From Tubulanus polymorphus (taxonomy: Eukaryota; Nemertea; Palaeonemertea; Tubulaniformes; Tubulanidae), in assembly GCF_964204645.1 (NCBI RefSeq), contig NC_134034.1, positions 8,241,414 through 8,305,413 on the forward strand: a stretch of DNA of 64,000 nt, read 5' to 3'. The first letter of the stretch is position 1; each line of letters starts with the position of its first letter. The notes under the pieces are model-generated. The model made no database searches, had not been told where the DNA came from, and was given only the letters and a program-made list of their open reading frames with translations. Position numbers and translations under genes: made by a program. Positions 45,710 to 56,870 of the stretch are shown in pieces.

Positions 45710-45931
45710 TTAATCCCCTAATTCTTTTAAATCATTAACTTTTTTATTGTTATTCTTTCTGAGATTGTTTCCATTTAACTTCTTTAATTTCTTGCTCAAT
45801 TTTATATTTTCATTAATCAAATCCTTACTGATATTTTCATAGTAAAAGAAAAGCGCAGCCAAAATTAATCCTCCTGCTACTAAATAATGCTTCAAATCAC
45901 TTTTCCCAGTTGGAATGCTGAAATCATCCAT
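45710..45931 (-). CDS. Small single-pass membrane protein (unknown)
   Basis: 73 residues. Residues about 16-31 (YLVAGGLILAALFFYY) form a clear membrane helix, followed by a Lys/Asn-rich, probably coiled region. It starts with ATG and ends 48 bases before the next ORF. The compact minus-strand arrangement suggests a virus-derived gene; no homologue is recognised. Confidence 0.45.
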   Translation of the reverse strand: MDDFSIPTGKSDLKHYLVAGGLILAALFFYYENISKDLINENIKLSKKLKKLNGNNLRKNNNKKVNDLKELGD

Positions 45932-46065
45932 TTATTTAAAGAAAAAAATTAAAAGTAATTTGAAATATCTTATTTTGAATATGAATATTTAGAGTTGAAT
46001 TATTATTTTTGAGTAATGATATTTGAAATTGTCCAATTACTCATACAGCTTAATCTTATTTCAAT

Positions 46066-46277
46066 ATAGAATTATTATTCTTTTCATATTCGATATGTTT
46101 GATTGTCTGATAATGCTTTGATTTATGTGATTTTAAATATTTGCCACCACAATAACAATACACTTTTTCATTAGGATTGAATTTTCTAAATTCATCATCT
46201 AAATTACATTGAACTGCAACATCTTTATAAGAATTATTATTATATAATTCACATTGAATACCAATATTTGATGAATT
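46066..46277 (-). pseudogene. Zinc-finger protein remnant, second locus
   Basis: Codons near the end read VYCYCGGKYLKSH and then KHYQTIKH, a Cys/His finger with the K-x2-H-x2-T-x2-H pattern seen in the 58-residue ORF at 6091. No start codon is kept in this frame, and upstream sequence is frameshifted from the ORF at 46421. Confidence 0.45.
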
Positions 46278-46420
46278 TTAATTATTGATGATTTGTTTAT
46301 TATCAAAATTGAAATAATATAATTGTCTTTTTTCAATTCTTAAGTTAATCAAATCATTGTAATCTTTAGAAAGTATTATATCACTTTTTCTTTCATTGAA
46401 AGGAGTTTTAAGAATATTTA

Positions 46421-46699
46421 TTATGTTTTCATTTTAGTGAACATTTTAGGATTTTTAACACCATTATCAAAAGTATCTACTAGTTCAGTAATTAAATATG
46501 TTTCATTTGATGATATTTGATTAATCATAGTAATGTTATCAATTTTATAATACCTTGCGGACACTAAATTTGTTGCTGAGATATAATTTTTAATGTTAAA
46601 CTGTGAAAATAATTTATTGGTTTCTTTTATTTCGATTTTGAATTTGGGTTCTTCTTCTTCTGTCTTCATTTTTATAACAAAACTTCCATTAAAACTCAT
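46421..46699 (-). pseudogene. Element ORF, frameshifted near its end
   Basis: 92 residues, acidic at the start (KTEEEEPKFKIEIKETNK). After its stop at 46421 the coding pattern appears to continue for about 45 codons in another frame (ILKTPFNERKSDIILSKDYN), so the original protein was longer. Family unknown. Confidence 0.4.
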
Positions 46700-46910
46700 T
46701 CAAATATAAATATTCAATGTTAAAATATGAATTATTTTACTCACACTTTTATATTCTTTTAATTATCCATTTATTTTACTTTTTATTCGAAATCTGTTAA
46801 AATATAAATTATTTCTCACACTTTACTCACACTTTTGTAATTAACATATAAATGATTATAAAAAATATAAAATTCATGTAAATAATGTTCATTTATATGA
46901 ATATTTTAAG

Positions 46911-47006
46911 AGTAATAGGGATAATAGGGGTTCAAGTTAAAGGTTGAAGGCGAGAGTGTGCTCGACCCTTCGACCTTTGGCCCGAACCCCTATTATCCCT
47001 ATTACT
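46911..47006. repeat. Terminal palindrome related to 5481-5887
   Basis: A 96-base palindrome: AGTAATAGGGATAATAGGGG pairs with the last 20 bases, and the central part holds AAAGGTTGAAGG / CCTTCGACCTTT. The inner edge is TATTTTAAG, the complement of the CTTAAAATA that borders the other element's palindrome at 5888. Confidence 0.85.
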
Positions 47007-47157
47007 CATGTGGCACCCGAACACCGCTTCTGACCCTTCGGTACAGAAACACCGTTTGACATCTTTACTGATATTTAAGTACACTTTTGATACAGTAATA
47101 AAACGAAGTGTTAAAATTATATATATTATATTTTTATCAATACGAAATCAAACGACA

Positions 47158-47823
47158 AACAAGGCAATGCGATACTACGTACCTATGTCCCCCGCGATAG
47201 CCAGTAGGGAATGAATGACCCCCGCAGACACTAATGTTTGGTATAGAAAAATGATGAGTGTATCCAGGGATAACCATACTATGAAATATCATTTTCCTGC
47301 TATGAATGGTTATTTAAGAATTGAGTTTACAGGGTTTTAGGCAAAAGACGTCTACCAACCTTGACCTTTGACCCTAGAACTCCAAAATCACTAATGCACA
47401 TCCTCTCCCCAGGGGTTATCATACTATGAAATAGCATTGTTCTGTTATCAATGGTTCTTCTTGGATCGTGTTTACAAGGTTTCATATGAATGATATCTAG
47501 TGACCTTGACCTTTTTCCCCAAAATCAATAGGGCACATCCTTTCCCTAGGGGTAATCATGCGATGTAATATCATCGTATTGCTATCAACAGTTCTTTCTG
47601 AATCACATTCACGACACAAGGTTTCACATGAATGACCTGAAGTGACCTTGACCTTTGATCCTAAGAGCCCAGAATCAATAGGGCACATCCTCTCCCTAGG
47701 GGTAATCATACTGTGTAATATCATAGTCCTGTGATCAACGGTTCTTCTTGAATCGCGTGCGCAAGCTCATGCGGACGGACGGAGGCGGATACCATGTCCC
47801 CCGCTCGCAGCCTACGGGGGACA
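47158..47823 (+). mobile_element. Second hairpin-ended repeat family, copy 2
   Basis: It shares CCCCCGCGATAGCCAGTAGG and the TGACCTTGACCTTT blocks with 16364-16906. It ends GCGGACGGACGG followed by a different hairpin, GTCCCCCG / CGGGGGAC. Its right arm complements the GTCCCCCG near the element's own 5' end (47189). Confidence 0.65.
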
Positions 47824-49667
47824 ATTACACCACGAGATATAAAACAGATCTCAGGCCTATGGACAACCCGGAGGGGACTAGCGTGAATTTTCCAAAATCG
47901 GAATTCATGAAAAGAACGATCTCACCGAGAGCTGAATGAACAATCAGCGATTCCCCACTGTTTTCCTTCTATTGTTACCATACAAAGGTCCACACACGAA
48001 CGTCTATCGGGTTGATTTAACCCGATTTTCCAACCACACAAAGAACGAACCCAACGCACGTCCCCGCCAGTGAAAAAAAGATGGCGGTTTCAGATAGAGG
48101 GCGCGCACACTCGGTTTCAAAGTTGTTAATTCCTGGCAGGTTTTCCGACCAAGCTAGTGTTGGCTATGTATATTTTTACAGGGAATGCATTGACGGAAAT
48201 ATGGGTGCAGAAACGAAGCATTGTTTCTTCGCTCATTTTCGGTGCATTTCTGCTCAGTACATTTCGACACAAAAACGAAGCAATATATTTTTGCATTGTG
48301 TATTGCATGGAATTTTCTTAACTTGACCCGAATCAGCCACCATACATTAGTGCCAGTAAACTGGGAGCCTGCAAACTGGGTACTGCGTGAAAAATTTTCT
48401 AAACAAACATATTTATTATTACACATAGATCTAGCGTCTAGGAATAGAGGGATGAGTCAAGAAAGGGTTAGCCATTCACCAGGCTTCTGGAAGGAATGCA
48501 TAACTCTTTACTTGGGAATTCAATCAAGATCTTTTACAATGACATGTTTTCTCACCATTTATGAGTCTGGTTGTAAGTATGCAAGCAAAATTTTGTCTAA
48601 AGCAATGAAGAGATATCCGTTTTCTCCCTACCAGCAAGTGCCCTTTAAATCAAGATTGATTCCTCCTGTTTAGAAATATTCATTTCAAGTGACCACTCAG
48701 TGGTTTGATTATGCAGACTGTCTAATTAAATCAATCAACACGTAGAACCAAAATATAGCTAGAGTAATTATTTACGAGTAGGCCTACTCCTAATTATATT
48801 TTTGGGAATCATATCGTACATACAGTTGAAGGAATTACTGTCATCTAGAGGAAATAAGGTAGCGCAATTATCAAATTTGTCAATGAAATCTTTAGTTGTT
48901 CATAATCAACGAAACGATATTCATTTAATTTGTTGTAAGATTCAACATGGGGGATTTTCATTTACATTCATATACGTATCTCCTGTCCTTACCAGCTATA
49001 CATGTCTATAAAAGTGCAAAATACTATCATTATTACGTGTATTATCAATTCACAAAATAAATGCATTGGTGGGTAAAGGTGAATAAACCACTATCTCTTG
49101 ACCAAAAATATCAAATGGGGGTGAATGGACAGGGACAGCTAAGGACTGTGAAATAGATTTGGAGATGGAATGGACTGCCAAACTATTTCTTTGTAAAATT
49201 GGATTACCTGGGACCAGGGAGGGGTTTCATCTTATAGATTGGTGACTGCATAAATGGGATATTTCTATTTAGGCTAAAAAATGATACCTTGTTTCTCCGA
49301 TCGGCTTGATCATTTTGTAAATTGCAACAAAATTTGTTATCAGTTCATTTCTACAGCTGCCAGGTCTGTTCTTGTCAGCTTGATCGTGATTTAAAAAGAT
49401 GTTACGTGCAGGCTAGATCGGTGGCTGGCCGAGTCAACTTTTAAGCTCAGCAGAAATGAGAAAAAAGGTATCAATTTTTTTTCCAGCCGAAAATAACATT
49501 TTTGAAAAAGAAAAATTTCACGGTGATGAAAACAAAACCCATGCACCATTCCTACAAATCACAGTGAACAGTACATGCAATTGTATTGGATTTCAAAGAG
49601 TACCCTTTCGGCAAAGTAGAGCGATCGAAAAACTAAAAAATAGATGTATGCATCCCGGATAACTCAC
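47824..49667. other. DUS3L intron, mostly unrecognised
   Basis: A 150-codon ORF at 48221-48673 (+) has no recognisable domain and is not called. GAAAAAAAGATGGCGGTTTC near 48073 resembles a YY1/initiator context but has no supported gene after it. Confidence 0.4.
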
Positions 49668-49764
49668 CGAAAAATGGAACTGGATTAGCAAGTTTAGCAC
49701 AGGTGTCAATATAATCCCAATCAGCTGATCTCGTATATCGTTGTTGTCTGCTACGTCCATGCAT
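49668..49764 (-). CDS. DUS3L: DUS3L exon encoding HGRSRQQRY...PVPFFG
   Basis: This 97-base exon encodes the near-invariant [19 protein letters not shown] block (the TLHGRSREQRY motif in other animals), which contacts FMN and tRNA. Acceptor GTTATAG and donor GTGAGT are good. Phase 0 at the start and phase 1 at the end match the neighbouring exons. Confidence 0.95.
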
Positions 49765-51160
49765 CTATAACGAAAACTTAAAGCTTATTATCTCATATTC
49801 TGACTTAACAGTGTTTTCATTAATCATTTTAGCCGTCAGGTCATTAAGTAAAACAGCAGGGTCTCGAACAACTTTGACCGAAGTCCAAAACGGGTTCATA
49901 GATGTAAGGCTATAGGAAATATATAAGCACTTAAACACAGTTTTTCAAACCTAAGCAAGCACTTTTTACAAGAAAATCAGGCTAGAAAAATGAATTTCAC
50001 TGCAATTGACTGCCTATCTCATGTAAAATTCACTGCCAACTGCAGCAACTTTTTAAGAAATTTGCAATTTTATGAGCCAGTGACCAAATGCCTATACTAA
50101 GGCCCTTTGAATTGGTTGGAGTAGGCCAACTGATTTTACCAGCATAAATGAAAGGTTGAAGGAGAAATAAAACTGGTTTACTGATTTACAATCTTATATA
50201 AAATATATTGATTTCTAAGATCACGGATCTATCAAAATGGAGGGATCATAGCTTCCTTCTTTTGGTATTTTCCACGTAAAATCTTTGATGGACTGCAGAA
50301 AAATAAAAAATGAAAACGGGATTGGATTGAATTCCAATGAGGAGAAATCTTACTTTTTTGAAATTATCATAAATAGATCATAATTCAAGACATAAATATC
50401 AGGAAAAAGTTGGTTTTAAAGTTAGATATGATATATTCAAAGGGGATCCGTGCTCCAAGTGATTAAAAAAGCCTAACATGTGTCCCCTTGAACCAAGAAA
50501 TTTGTATGAAAACCCCGGAAAATCCGTCAATGGACACGATCACCGCAATATCACACACAACTGCATGATGATTTATTATGGTTATTTGTGCTAGTGGGTT
50601 TTCCCCAATGATTGAAAATAGACACCTTCCGTACAACAGCGAACAGAAATCAATACAATTCATATACCTCGCATTAAACATCGTCACACTGTTGCCAAGA
50701 TTTCCATCATTACAAAAACAATCATTAAATTGGAGGCCCTAAACCGATTTTGAAGACTATAGCTGAATTCAAAGCCTTGGATTCCCCTTTTAATAATTCA
50801 ACGGTTGCAAGGCCCGCTACGAACGCAATCCTGAAGCAACAGCCAACATGCGTGGCACTTCCAGCTTCGCTTACAGCTGATTGGAACATTGGCAATTTCT
50901 TGGAAAACTTTAACTAGGCCACGCGCGTCGAGGCGCGTTTTTCTCGTAGCTAGCAATAGTGAGTCAAACCAAGCGCGGCAGTAGTTGTGAGTGATGCGTG
51001 TGTGAAGCATATATTCACAAATACTTCTCACCAGAAGTCGTGCTAATAGCCGACAAAATCCATTTGGGAACGATGTCAAGTTGCAAAAATCAGCAGTGCC
51101 TAAAAGGACTGACAGACGGGTCCAGGACCCAACACCCGGCTATTAATGATAACATTGCTT
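49765..51160. other. DUS3L intron with degraded repeat pieces
   Basis: Around 50500-50700 there is weak similarity to 56780-56870 (CACACAACTGCATGATG, GGGTTTTCCCC). A stem-loop motif copy is at 50921. No gene is seen. Confidence 0.4.
50921..50941 (+). other. Covarying stem-loop motif, copy 2
   Basis: ACGCG-CGTCGAGG-CGCGT followed by TTT, after TTGGAAAACTTTAACTAGGC. The two inner stem pairs differ from copies 1 and 3 but stay complementary. Confidence 0.45.
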
Positions 51161-51804
51161 AAATAAATCGCCCATGGGCAAAGTGTGGTTTACCTTGAAA
51201 GCTAGATGTTGTTTGGAATAAGGGCATTGCTTGAAAAATCTTTTCAATTCGTGACCTCAAAGTTCCACAAGTTTGTATTGTATTTTATCTTTCTTAAAGA
51301 ATTATTTTGTAGTCAAATAAGACCAAAGATATACATTTGTTTACGGTCCACGTCCAAATTTTTGTAGGGTACAAGTAGGCGCGGCAGGAAAACTATTTTA
51401 TATTTTCAAAAAGATATGTTTCACAATATGAAAAAATATTCAAATAAGGCCATCCCAAATAATTGTCTGTTTGCCGACTCAACTTTTCAGGATGAGTCGG
51501 TAGGTGGGTTTTTTTGCAAAAATTTTGGGCAAAAATTTTTCACCTTTGGGCTTTTTTACATGGAAAAAATATCGCAAAAAATCATCTACGTTGTGCACGG
51601 GAAATTTGTCTAATAGCGTAGATTTCAAGAATTATTCTAAAATTATAACTTCGTCCAGAGCGTCATCTCTATGTTAAAAATGAAACAGTACATTGAATAT
51701 GTGCGCGCTTTTACGTTACCAGCTTTGAAAAAATATAGTCACTATTAGAATGAATGGCAGCTTATTGGAACACTGCCAGTTTCCTGGAAAACTTAAACTA
51801 GGCC

Positions 51805-51824
51805 ACATGTCAAGGCATGTTTTC
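51805..51824 (+). other. Covarying stem-loop motif, copy 3
   Basis: ACATG-TCAAGG-CATGT followed by TTT and CACACGATGCACAC, after CTGGAAAACTTAAACTAGGC. Confidence 0.45.
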
Positions 51825-52608
51825 ACACGATGCACACTTGAATTCAAACATACGTAGCTCATATGTCGGCAGTGTGTCGGTCGGTCGGTCGGCCGTTTTT
51901 ATAAAAAAATAAATTTATTTCAATGAATCCCAGAAAAAAGTTTTCACTCGGTACCTTTGAAATCGGGTCGGTCGGGTTACGGCAAACAGACCATTATTTT
52001 GGGATGGCCTTAAATTCATATGATGTCACATATCAGAGGGTGGCTGAATATTGGATCTTGGAAACCTCTTCCAATGTTGGCCACGGAAGCTAGAATACCG
52101 GTACAGAAGAAATCAGCTATTAGATTAAAAATCCTGGAATTTACCACTACAATATTCAGACCTCGACAGACCTTATAGTTTGCTGCTTAGTATTTTCAGG
52201 TCATAAGAAATTACAATTCATTACAAATTCTATCAAACAGAAAACGTGCACGTGGAGGCCTCGTGTAAGTGAATATTCGCTTACACCTCAATTTCAATCA
52301 AAACAATCACCGGGTATTAAAATGAAACAATACCTATGGCGGATGTGTGCAATAATTACATCCTCACCAGCAATGAGCATTTGAAATTCGCACGTATACG
52401 GCACCTAGTCCAATGAAACGTACGCCATTCTATGGCTTTCCCATTATTATTTTAGTAGCGCCAGAATTCCCCGTATATCCCAAAAACAGCCAATCCCATT
52501 CGCTCGTAGAGACGACGCCCCCAATCGAGGTCATTGCAATTTTATACGCAAGAGCTAAGAATTTTCCCGCCAAAAACAGTTTTTTGTAGAATTTTAAATC
52601 AGTTGACC

Positions 52609-52722
52609 ATGTCATCGACAGAGGTTCGTCATGTCTTCAATCGCATCGATTATACGTCGCTTAACCCGAGAACCAATGAAAAAAAATGCTCACATAAAAA
52701 AACGTACCGCGATTTTACATGA
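52609..52722 (+). pseudogene. Short ORF of duplicated block, copy 1 (frameshifted)
   Basis: It starts MSSTEVRHVFNRIDYTS. One extra A in a run near 52684 shifts the frame and ends it early, whereas the copy at 61453 stays open. Product unknown. Confidence 0.4.
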
Positions 52723-52795
52723 ATTGGCTCAATGCCAACATCATATCGCTGACAAAGGTAAACCAAAAACCCACATACATGTATATTTGTGTTGA

Positions 52796-53681
52796 TATTT
52801 CACAAAAATGCGTAAATATGAGGCTGAAAACTGCAGACTTGAATAAACCGTTTCAGTGCACAAATCAGTGAATAACTTAGCTAAAAATAAATACATATAT
52901 AACCAATATCAATTTGATAATCAACTCTAATGAAAGATGGCCGCAACCTTTCAAAAATTGTGAAATATTAGAAACTTAAGATATACTATCGTACAGCAGT
53001 ATAGATGTAATACAGCAATGTGTCCATTGCACAACGCACTGGAATTGAATTTTCAGATATATGAACTACCTCCAAGGCGCGGATGCAGGATTTGCAGGGG
53101 TTCATCAAAAATGTTAATGGTAAACTGCCGACTAAAATCTCTAATGATAGGGGGTTTATACGGCATATCATTTGGCCAAACATAAGATCATATGGTACTG
53201 GCTTTTTCTTGAATACAATTCCTCATGACGATCAAAAATATTTTTGCTACGACCCATGAAACCTCCCCTCTGGATCCGCGCCTGCCTCCAGCACTTAATA
53301 GTTAGAATTAATCAGCACTGAAAGGGTTAATAACCAAACAGAGGTTCAGCTAGCACCCTTTAAGTTATCAGTGTAATCGTGGTTATGGATTTTGATGGCC
53401 ATCATCTACAGCGGACTACTCCTTAGTCAGTACCGCTTATAATCTTGGTGTCAATGGTAATTACTGAAGTTAAAACGCTGTGGGCTCAGTGAGTTGAATA
53501 TGCAACTAAATGGAAAGAAACCATTCCAAGCATGACAATTCAATCAAATGATGTTTGAAATATCCTGTGGTTGTACAAGGTAATTATCTATTGAAGGCAT
53601 CTGATACATACATTGTACTTGGAATCATATTTGAATTTGATATGAGAAACTTACATTTTCCAATCAATTAGCTGAACTTAC
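52796..53681. other. DUS3L intron, nothing recognised
   Basis: No repeat copy or credible ORF. Confidence 0.4.
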
Positions 53682-53858
53682 CGTGATGAGAGATATTCCA
53701 GAGTCACGTAACATTGGGATAAGATCATGCGCTGTATTGTCATTTTCCTTCACCCCTGTTCGTAATTTAACTGTCAAAGGTATATCCATCACAGATGTCA
53801 TACCCTTTATGATTTGCCTAAACCTGCTCATCCTGGTCATTAAAGCGGATCCAGCACC
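53682..53858 (-). CDS. DUS3L: DUS3L exon encoding GAGSALMTRM...DSGISLIT
   Basis: A 177-base, phase 0-0 exon with acceptor TTGCAG and donor GTAAGT. It encodes GAGSALM and PLTVKLRTGVKEN, the strand and loop that supply the conserved flavin-site Lys, then the helix ending RDSGISLIT. It closely matches the DUS3L catalytic barrel. Confidence 0.95.
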
Positions 53859-53900
53859 CTGCAATGCAAATGAGAACAATACAATAACATGTGAAAAATA

Positions 53901-54886
53901 ACTAGGGGTCCGGGGACACCATGCCCACTTGGGAAGTGGTTTCAAATGCTCAACGATCGAACAATTTCAATATTCAACGCCCCCTGGTGACCATATACAA
54001 AAACCAATGACCTTGAAACTCACCACAATCATAGAACATGTCAGCAGCTACGATTTTGTAATGGATTGTGATAACAAAATATGATTCGTTACAAATTTAA
54101 TATGGAAATTCTAAGTTATTCTACTATTCAACACCCCCTGGTGACCATATTAAAAAACCCAATTACTCACCACAATCATAGAACATGTTATGAACTACGA
54201 TTTTGCAATTGATCATGGTAACAAAATATGCCTAGGTTCCAATATAATAAGGAAATACTAGGTTATTCTACTATTCAACTTTTTCCCACCTACGAATGAG
54301 TACTGGTGACACCAAGATGGCCGCCAATTGCGTCATAATTGGCTTATCAAAAATACCTGTCTCAGGTATAAAATATCCCATTCTAAAGAATACCCATCAG
54401 CAAATGCAATGAGAAATGGCAAACCAGTAGGAAGCCACAGGACTCAGAATTCGGGCCAACATTGACATTTTTGGGCACTTAAAAGGTCCAAGGACAACCA
54501 TTGTGAGACCGATCGACCCAATTTTTGTTATGCTGATGGGCCCTGGGGGGGGGGGGGGATGGTTTCAAATAAATACGAAAGATCAAGGAAATTGGTAGAG
54601 GCGTCTTCAAATTTTCCCTCAAAAAGCTCAAAAACGTGTAAAAAGTAACGATTTTGGTGAACAATGACTGCCAGTCGGCCATCTTGATTCTGAAAGGGCC
54701 AGTCTTTGGGCTGAAGATGTGTCTAGGGTAGATACATGTATAAACCAAATATCAAGACATTACCTTGAAGCATCTTCAAAACTTCCCAAAATAACTGGAT
54801 TCCGTCTACGGATGGACAAACGGACGGACGAGGGACGAAAAATGAACGCAATAGCCCGCTGGGACTTAAGTCCCTAGTGGGCTAAA
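53901..54886 (+). mobile_element. Helentron-like family, copy E
   Basis: 0.99 kb. 5' end ACTAGGGGTCCGGGGACACC; internal deletions leave two of the 5' repeat units. The 3' end is GGACGGACGAGGGACG, then a hairpin with AGCCCGCTGGGACTTAAGTC and CTAGTGGGCTA, then AAAA. It starts 42 bases upstream of a DUS3L exon boundary, on the opposite strand. Confidence 0.8.
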
Positions 54887-55079
54887 AATATACAAATAGG
54901 GCCTACTTGCCACAGGATTCTTCGGATATCTAGCATGCAACATCACTAAGATCCACTATTTTGGTGAGGTCAGCCCAGTAAACCGGGATCCCATTAGTCT
55001 GGGGATCTGTTAGTCCTGGATGTAATGGTAAGTTTATTTTGGGATCACTAGAGGATTTCCATTATGAGGTTATGGCGTT

Positions 55080-55262
55080 ATGGTTATGGCCATTATGGCG
55101 TTCACACAACGTTATTCAGACCGGTCCAAATTGGTCCGGGCTACGATCTAATGTTGATGCGTCCAAATATATCATAAACTGCATCAAAATTTTCCAAATT
55201 TGGACCGGTCAAGGTGCGGACCCATTTACACCAGTGTAACTAGTTGTCGTGTGAACGCGGCT
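55080..55262. mobile_element. Short TIR element related to 13160-13810
   Basis: GGCGTTCACACAACG on the left and GTCGTGTGAACGCGGC on the right are inverted. The inner part has GACCGGTCCAAATTGG and TTTGGACCGGTC, as in the longer relative. Confidence 0.6.
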
Positions 55263-55440
55263 ATAGTGTTGTATCCAGAGGGATCTTTTATCTATATTTT
55301 CTTTGATGTACCTTACCATAGACAGATGAAAATAAGAAACGAAATTCTTAATATGGACCTTCCTAAATTCACATGAGTGCATGTTAAATCAGCATCAAAA
55401 TAAAATATTGGTTCTCGAGATAAGAAATTATAAGCAGAAC

Positions 55441-56870
55441 AAATGAACAAGAGCCCGAAGGGGCACTATGGCCAGCCTGTCAGCTTTTCATGAAATGGCA
55501 AATGATGCATTCTGTGGGTTGAATTTGTCCAAATACACTCCCAGCTCAGAATAGTCGATCCCAAGCTAATAATTTACACAATTCAAATGTGTTTTCAAAA
55601 GTAGCACAGACAGCGACTGGAGCTGGCAGGAACAAATACCTCAGATAAATCTTTTCCCTTAGTTTTATTGATTTGAATGCGGAATAGAATTGAATTTTCT
55701 GAAATTTGCTCAATAAAACAAAATTGAATTGGATTTGATATTTTTGCCGAATAAAATTTGATTGAATTTGCAGTTTGAGCACATGGCTAATTAGCATATC
55801 AAGGTCATCTATCCGATTTGAGAAAAAGCTATTTCCCCAGACTTTGCACAATTGTCAATGATGTTTTCTGTAGTGCAAATAAAAATATTCTTCCCAAAAA
55901 CCAAATCAACTGAAGATTTCACAGAAATCGATATGGAAATACAATTTCAGATCTTAAAACCAGAAAGAAACTTTCCATGATGGGTTTCTGTGTAATTGTT
56001 TCTGTTTCATTCACCGAACTCGCTGTCAAAAAGGCGATTCTCGATATAAATAGTAATGGGTTTTCCCCGCGGGATACCCGCTTTTGGAAAGGCACCTGAA
56101 TCGATGCTACGAGTTTGAATCCCAATATTTAGACGTAATTTATTATTCTTTGAAATAAATTCTTAGAATTTCTATTTATGATAGGATGTGCAGGTTTGGT
56201 TTGATTTGGTAATGATGTTAATAAAAGTTAACCTCTTAAGGTATTGTTTTCTATCTATTATTTGTGACGGATTAGTTTCGATGCTCCTCACAACCCGCCC
56301 CACCACGTGTCACTTATTCACGGACGCGCGGATTGTATCATTTGTAATAGGTCTACCACATGAAAGAGTCCATGGCCTGCCGTAGAATAGTAGGGCCTAC
56401 CGATCACGCTATGTGCGATGAAAGTAGTGTTTGAAAAACGTCAGACGAAACCCATCAATAAAACCCGGACGTAAAACGGTAGACGATACAGCAGGTTCAC
56501 GTGAACATCTGCTGCTGATCTCTGCGGCTAAGCCAATCATAGAGGAGTCTTTGCTTTCTGATTGGCAGATATTTTGGCAATCAGATTTTCTTGAAAAAGC
56601 TCATATAAATTTAAACGAGGCCCTCTTTCAAAATTCAGCTTCATAGGGGTTGGAGAATGGATAATGCTCTAATGAATGAATTGTATGAATATATGCTCAG
56701 TTACACAGTCAGAGCCTTTATTCTGGAAACCATGTCATTTAAATTCGCTCCATTTGTATCTGTCTATTGATAAGATCTCCATCACACACGACTGCATGCT
56801 GATTCATCATGAATATGAATATACATGGACATGGCAATGGGTTTTTCCCACACTCTCCATGTTCATGGTG
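55441..56870 (+). repeat. Repeat family with promoter-like block and short ORF, copy 2
   Basis: It starts ACAAGAGCCCGAAGGGGCAC and parallels 17861-18729 throughout, with a 450-base extra stretch in the middle. The inverted CCAAT pair (56533, 56561), the CATATAAATTT box (56602) and the ORF start (56657) are all kept at the same spacing. Confidence 0.65.
56657..56770 (+). pseudogene. Short ORF in repeat family, copy 2 (frameshifted)
   Basis: It shares MDNALMN and LYEYMLS with the ORF at 18609, then an indel shifts the frame. The original reading (…LWKPCHLNSLHLYL) continues in another frame, so the coding signal is longer than either open frame alone shows. Confidence 0.35.

Larger units (their letters stand above)
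45266..47006 (-). mobile_element. AT-rich virus-like locus sharing termini with 5481-8695
   Basis: Very AT-rich DNA with four or five small minus-strand ORFs or ORF remnants. It ends in a palindrome whose outer sequence, AGTAATAGGGATAATAGG, is the terminus of the palindromic element at 5481. A matching left terminus is not found, so the element is truncated or its left end differs. The host flank resumes at CATGTGGCACC. I infer a relative of the same virus-like family. Confidence 0.55.
51161..52795 (+). repeat. Duplicated block, copy 1 (with short ORF)
   Basis: This matches 58560-61626, where the copy is split by a Helentron-like element and a Harbinger-like element. Shared parts include GCCCATGGGCAAAGTGTGG, CACCTTTGGGCTTTTTTACA, the stem-loop block and the segment before a short ORF. 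Copy 1 preserves the empty insertion site of the Helentron-like element (51576-51582). Confidence 0.8.

Noticed and set aside
47497-47724. 75-codon ORF with internal repeats
   Set aside because: It arises from the 100-base tandem blocks of a transposon family; a similar artefact occurs at 16523-16726.
48060-48090. Intronic promoter at an AAGATGGCGG motif
   Set aside because: One YY1-like match without an associated gene or CpG-rich context is too weak to call.
48221-48673. 150-codon ORF
   Set aside because: No domain, poor start context, opposite to DUS3L transcription, and overlapping ORFs on the other strand of similar size.
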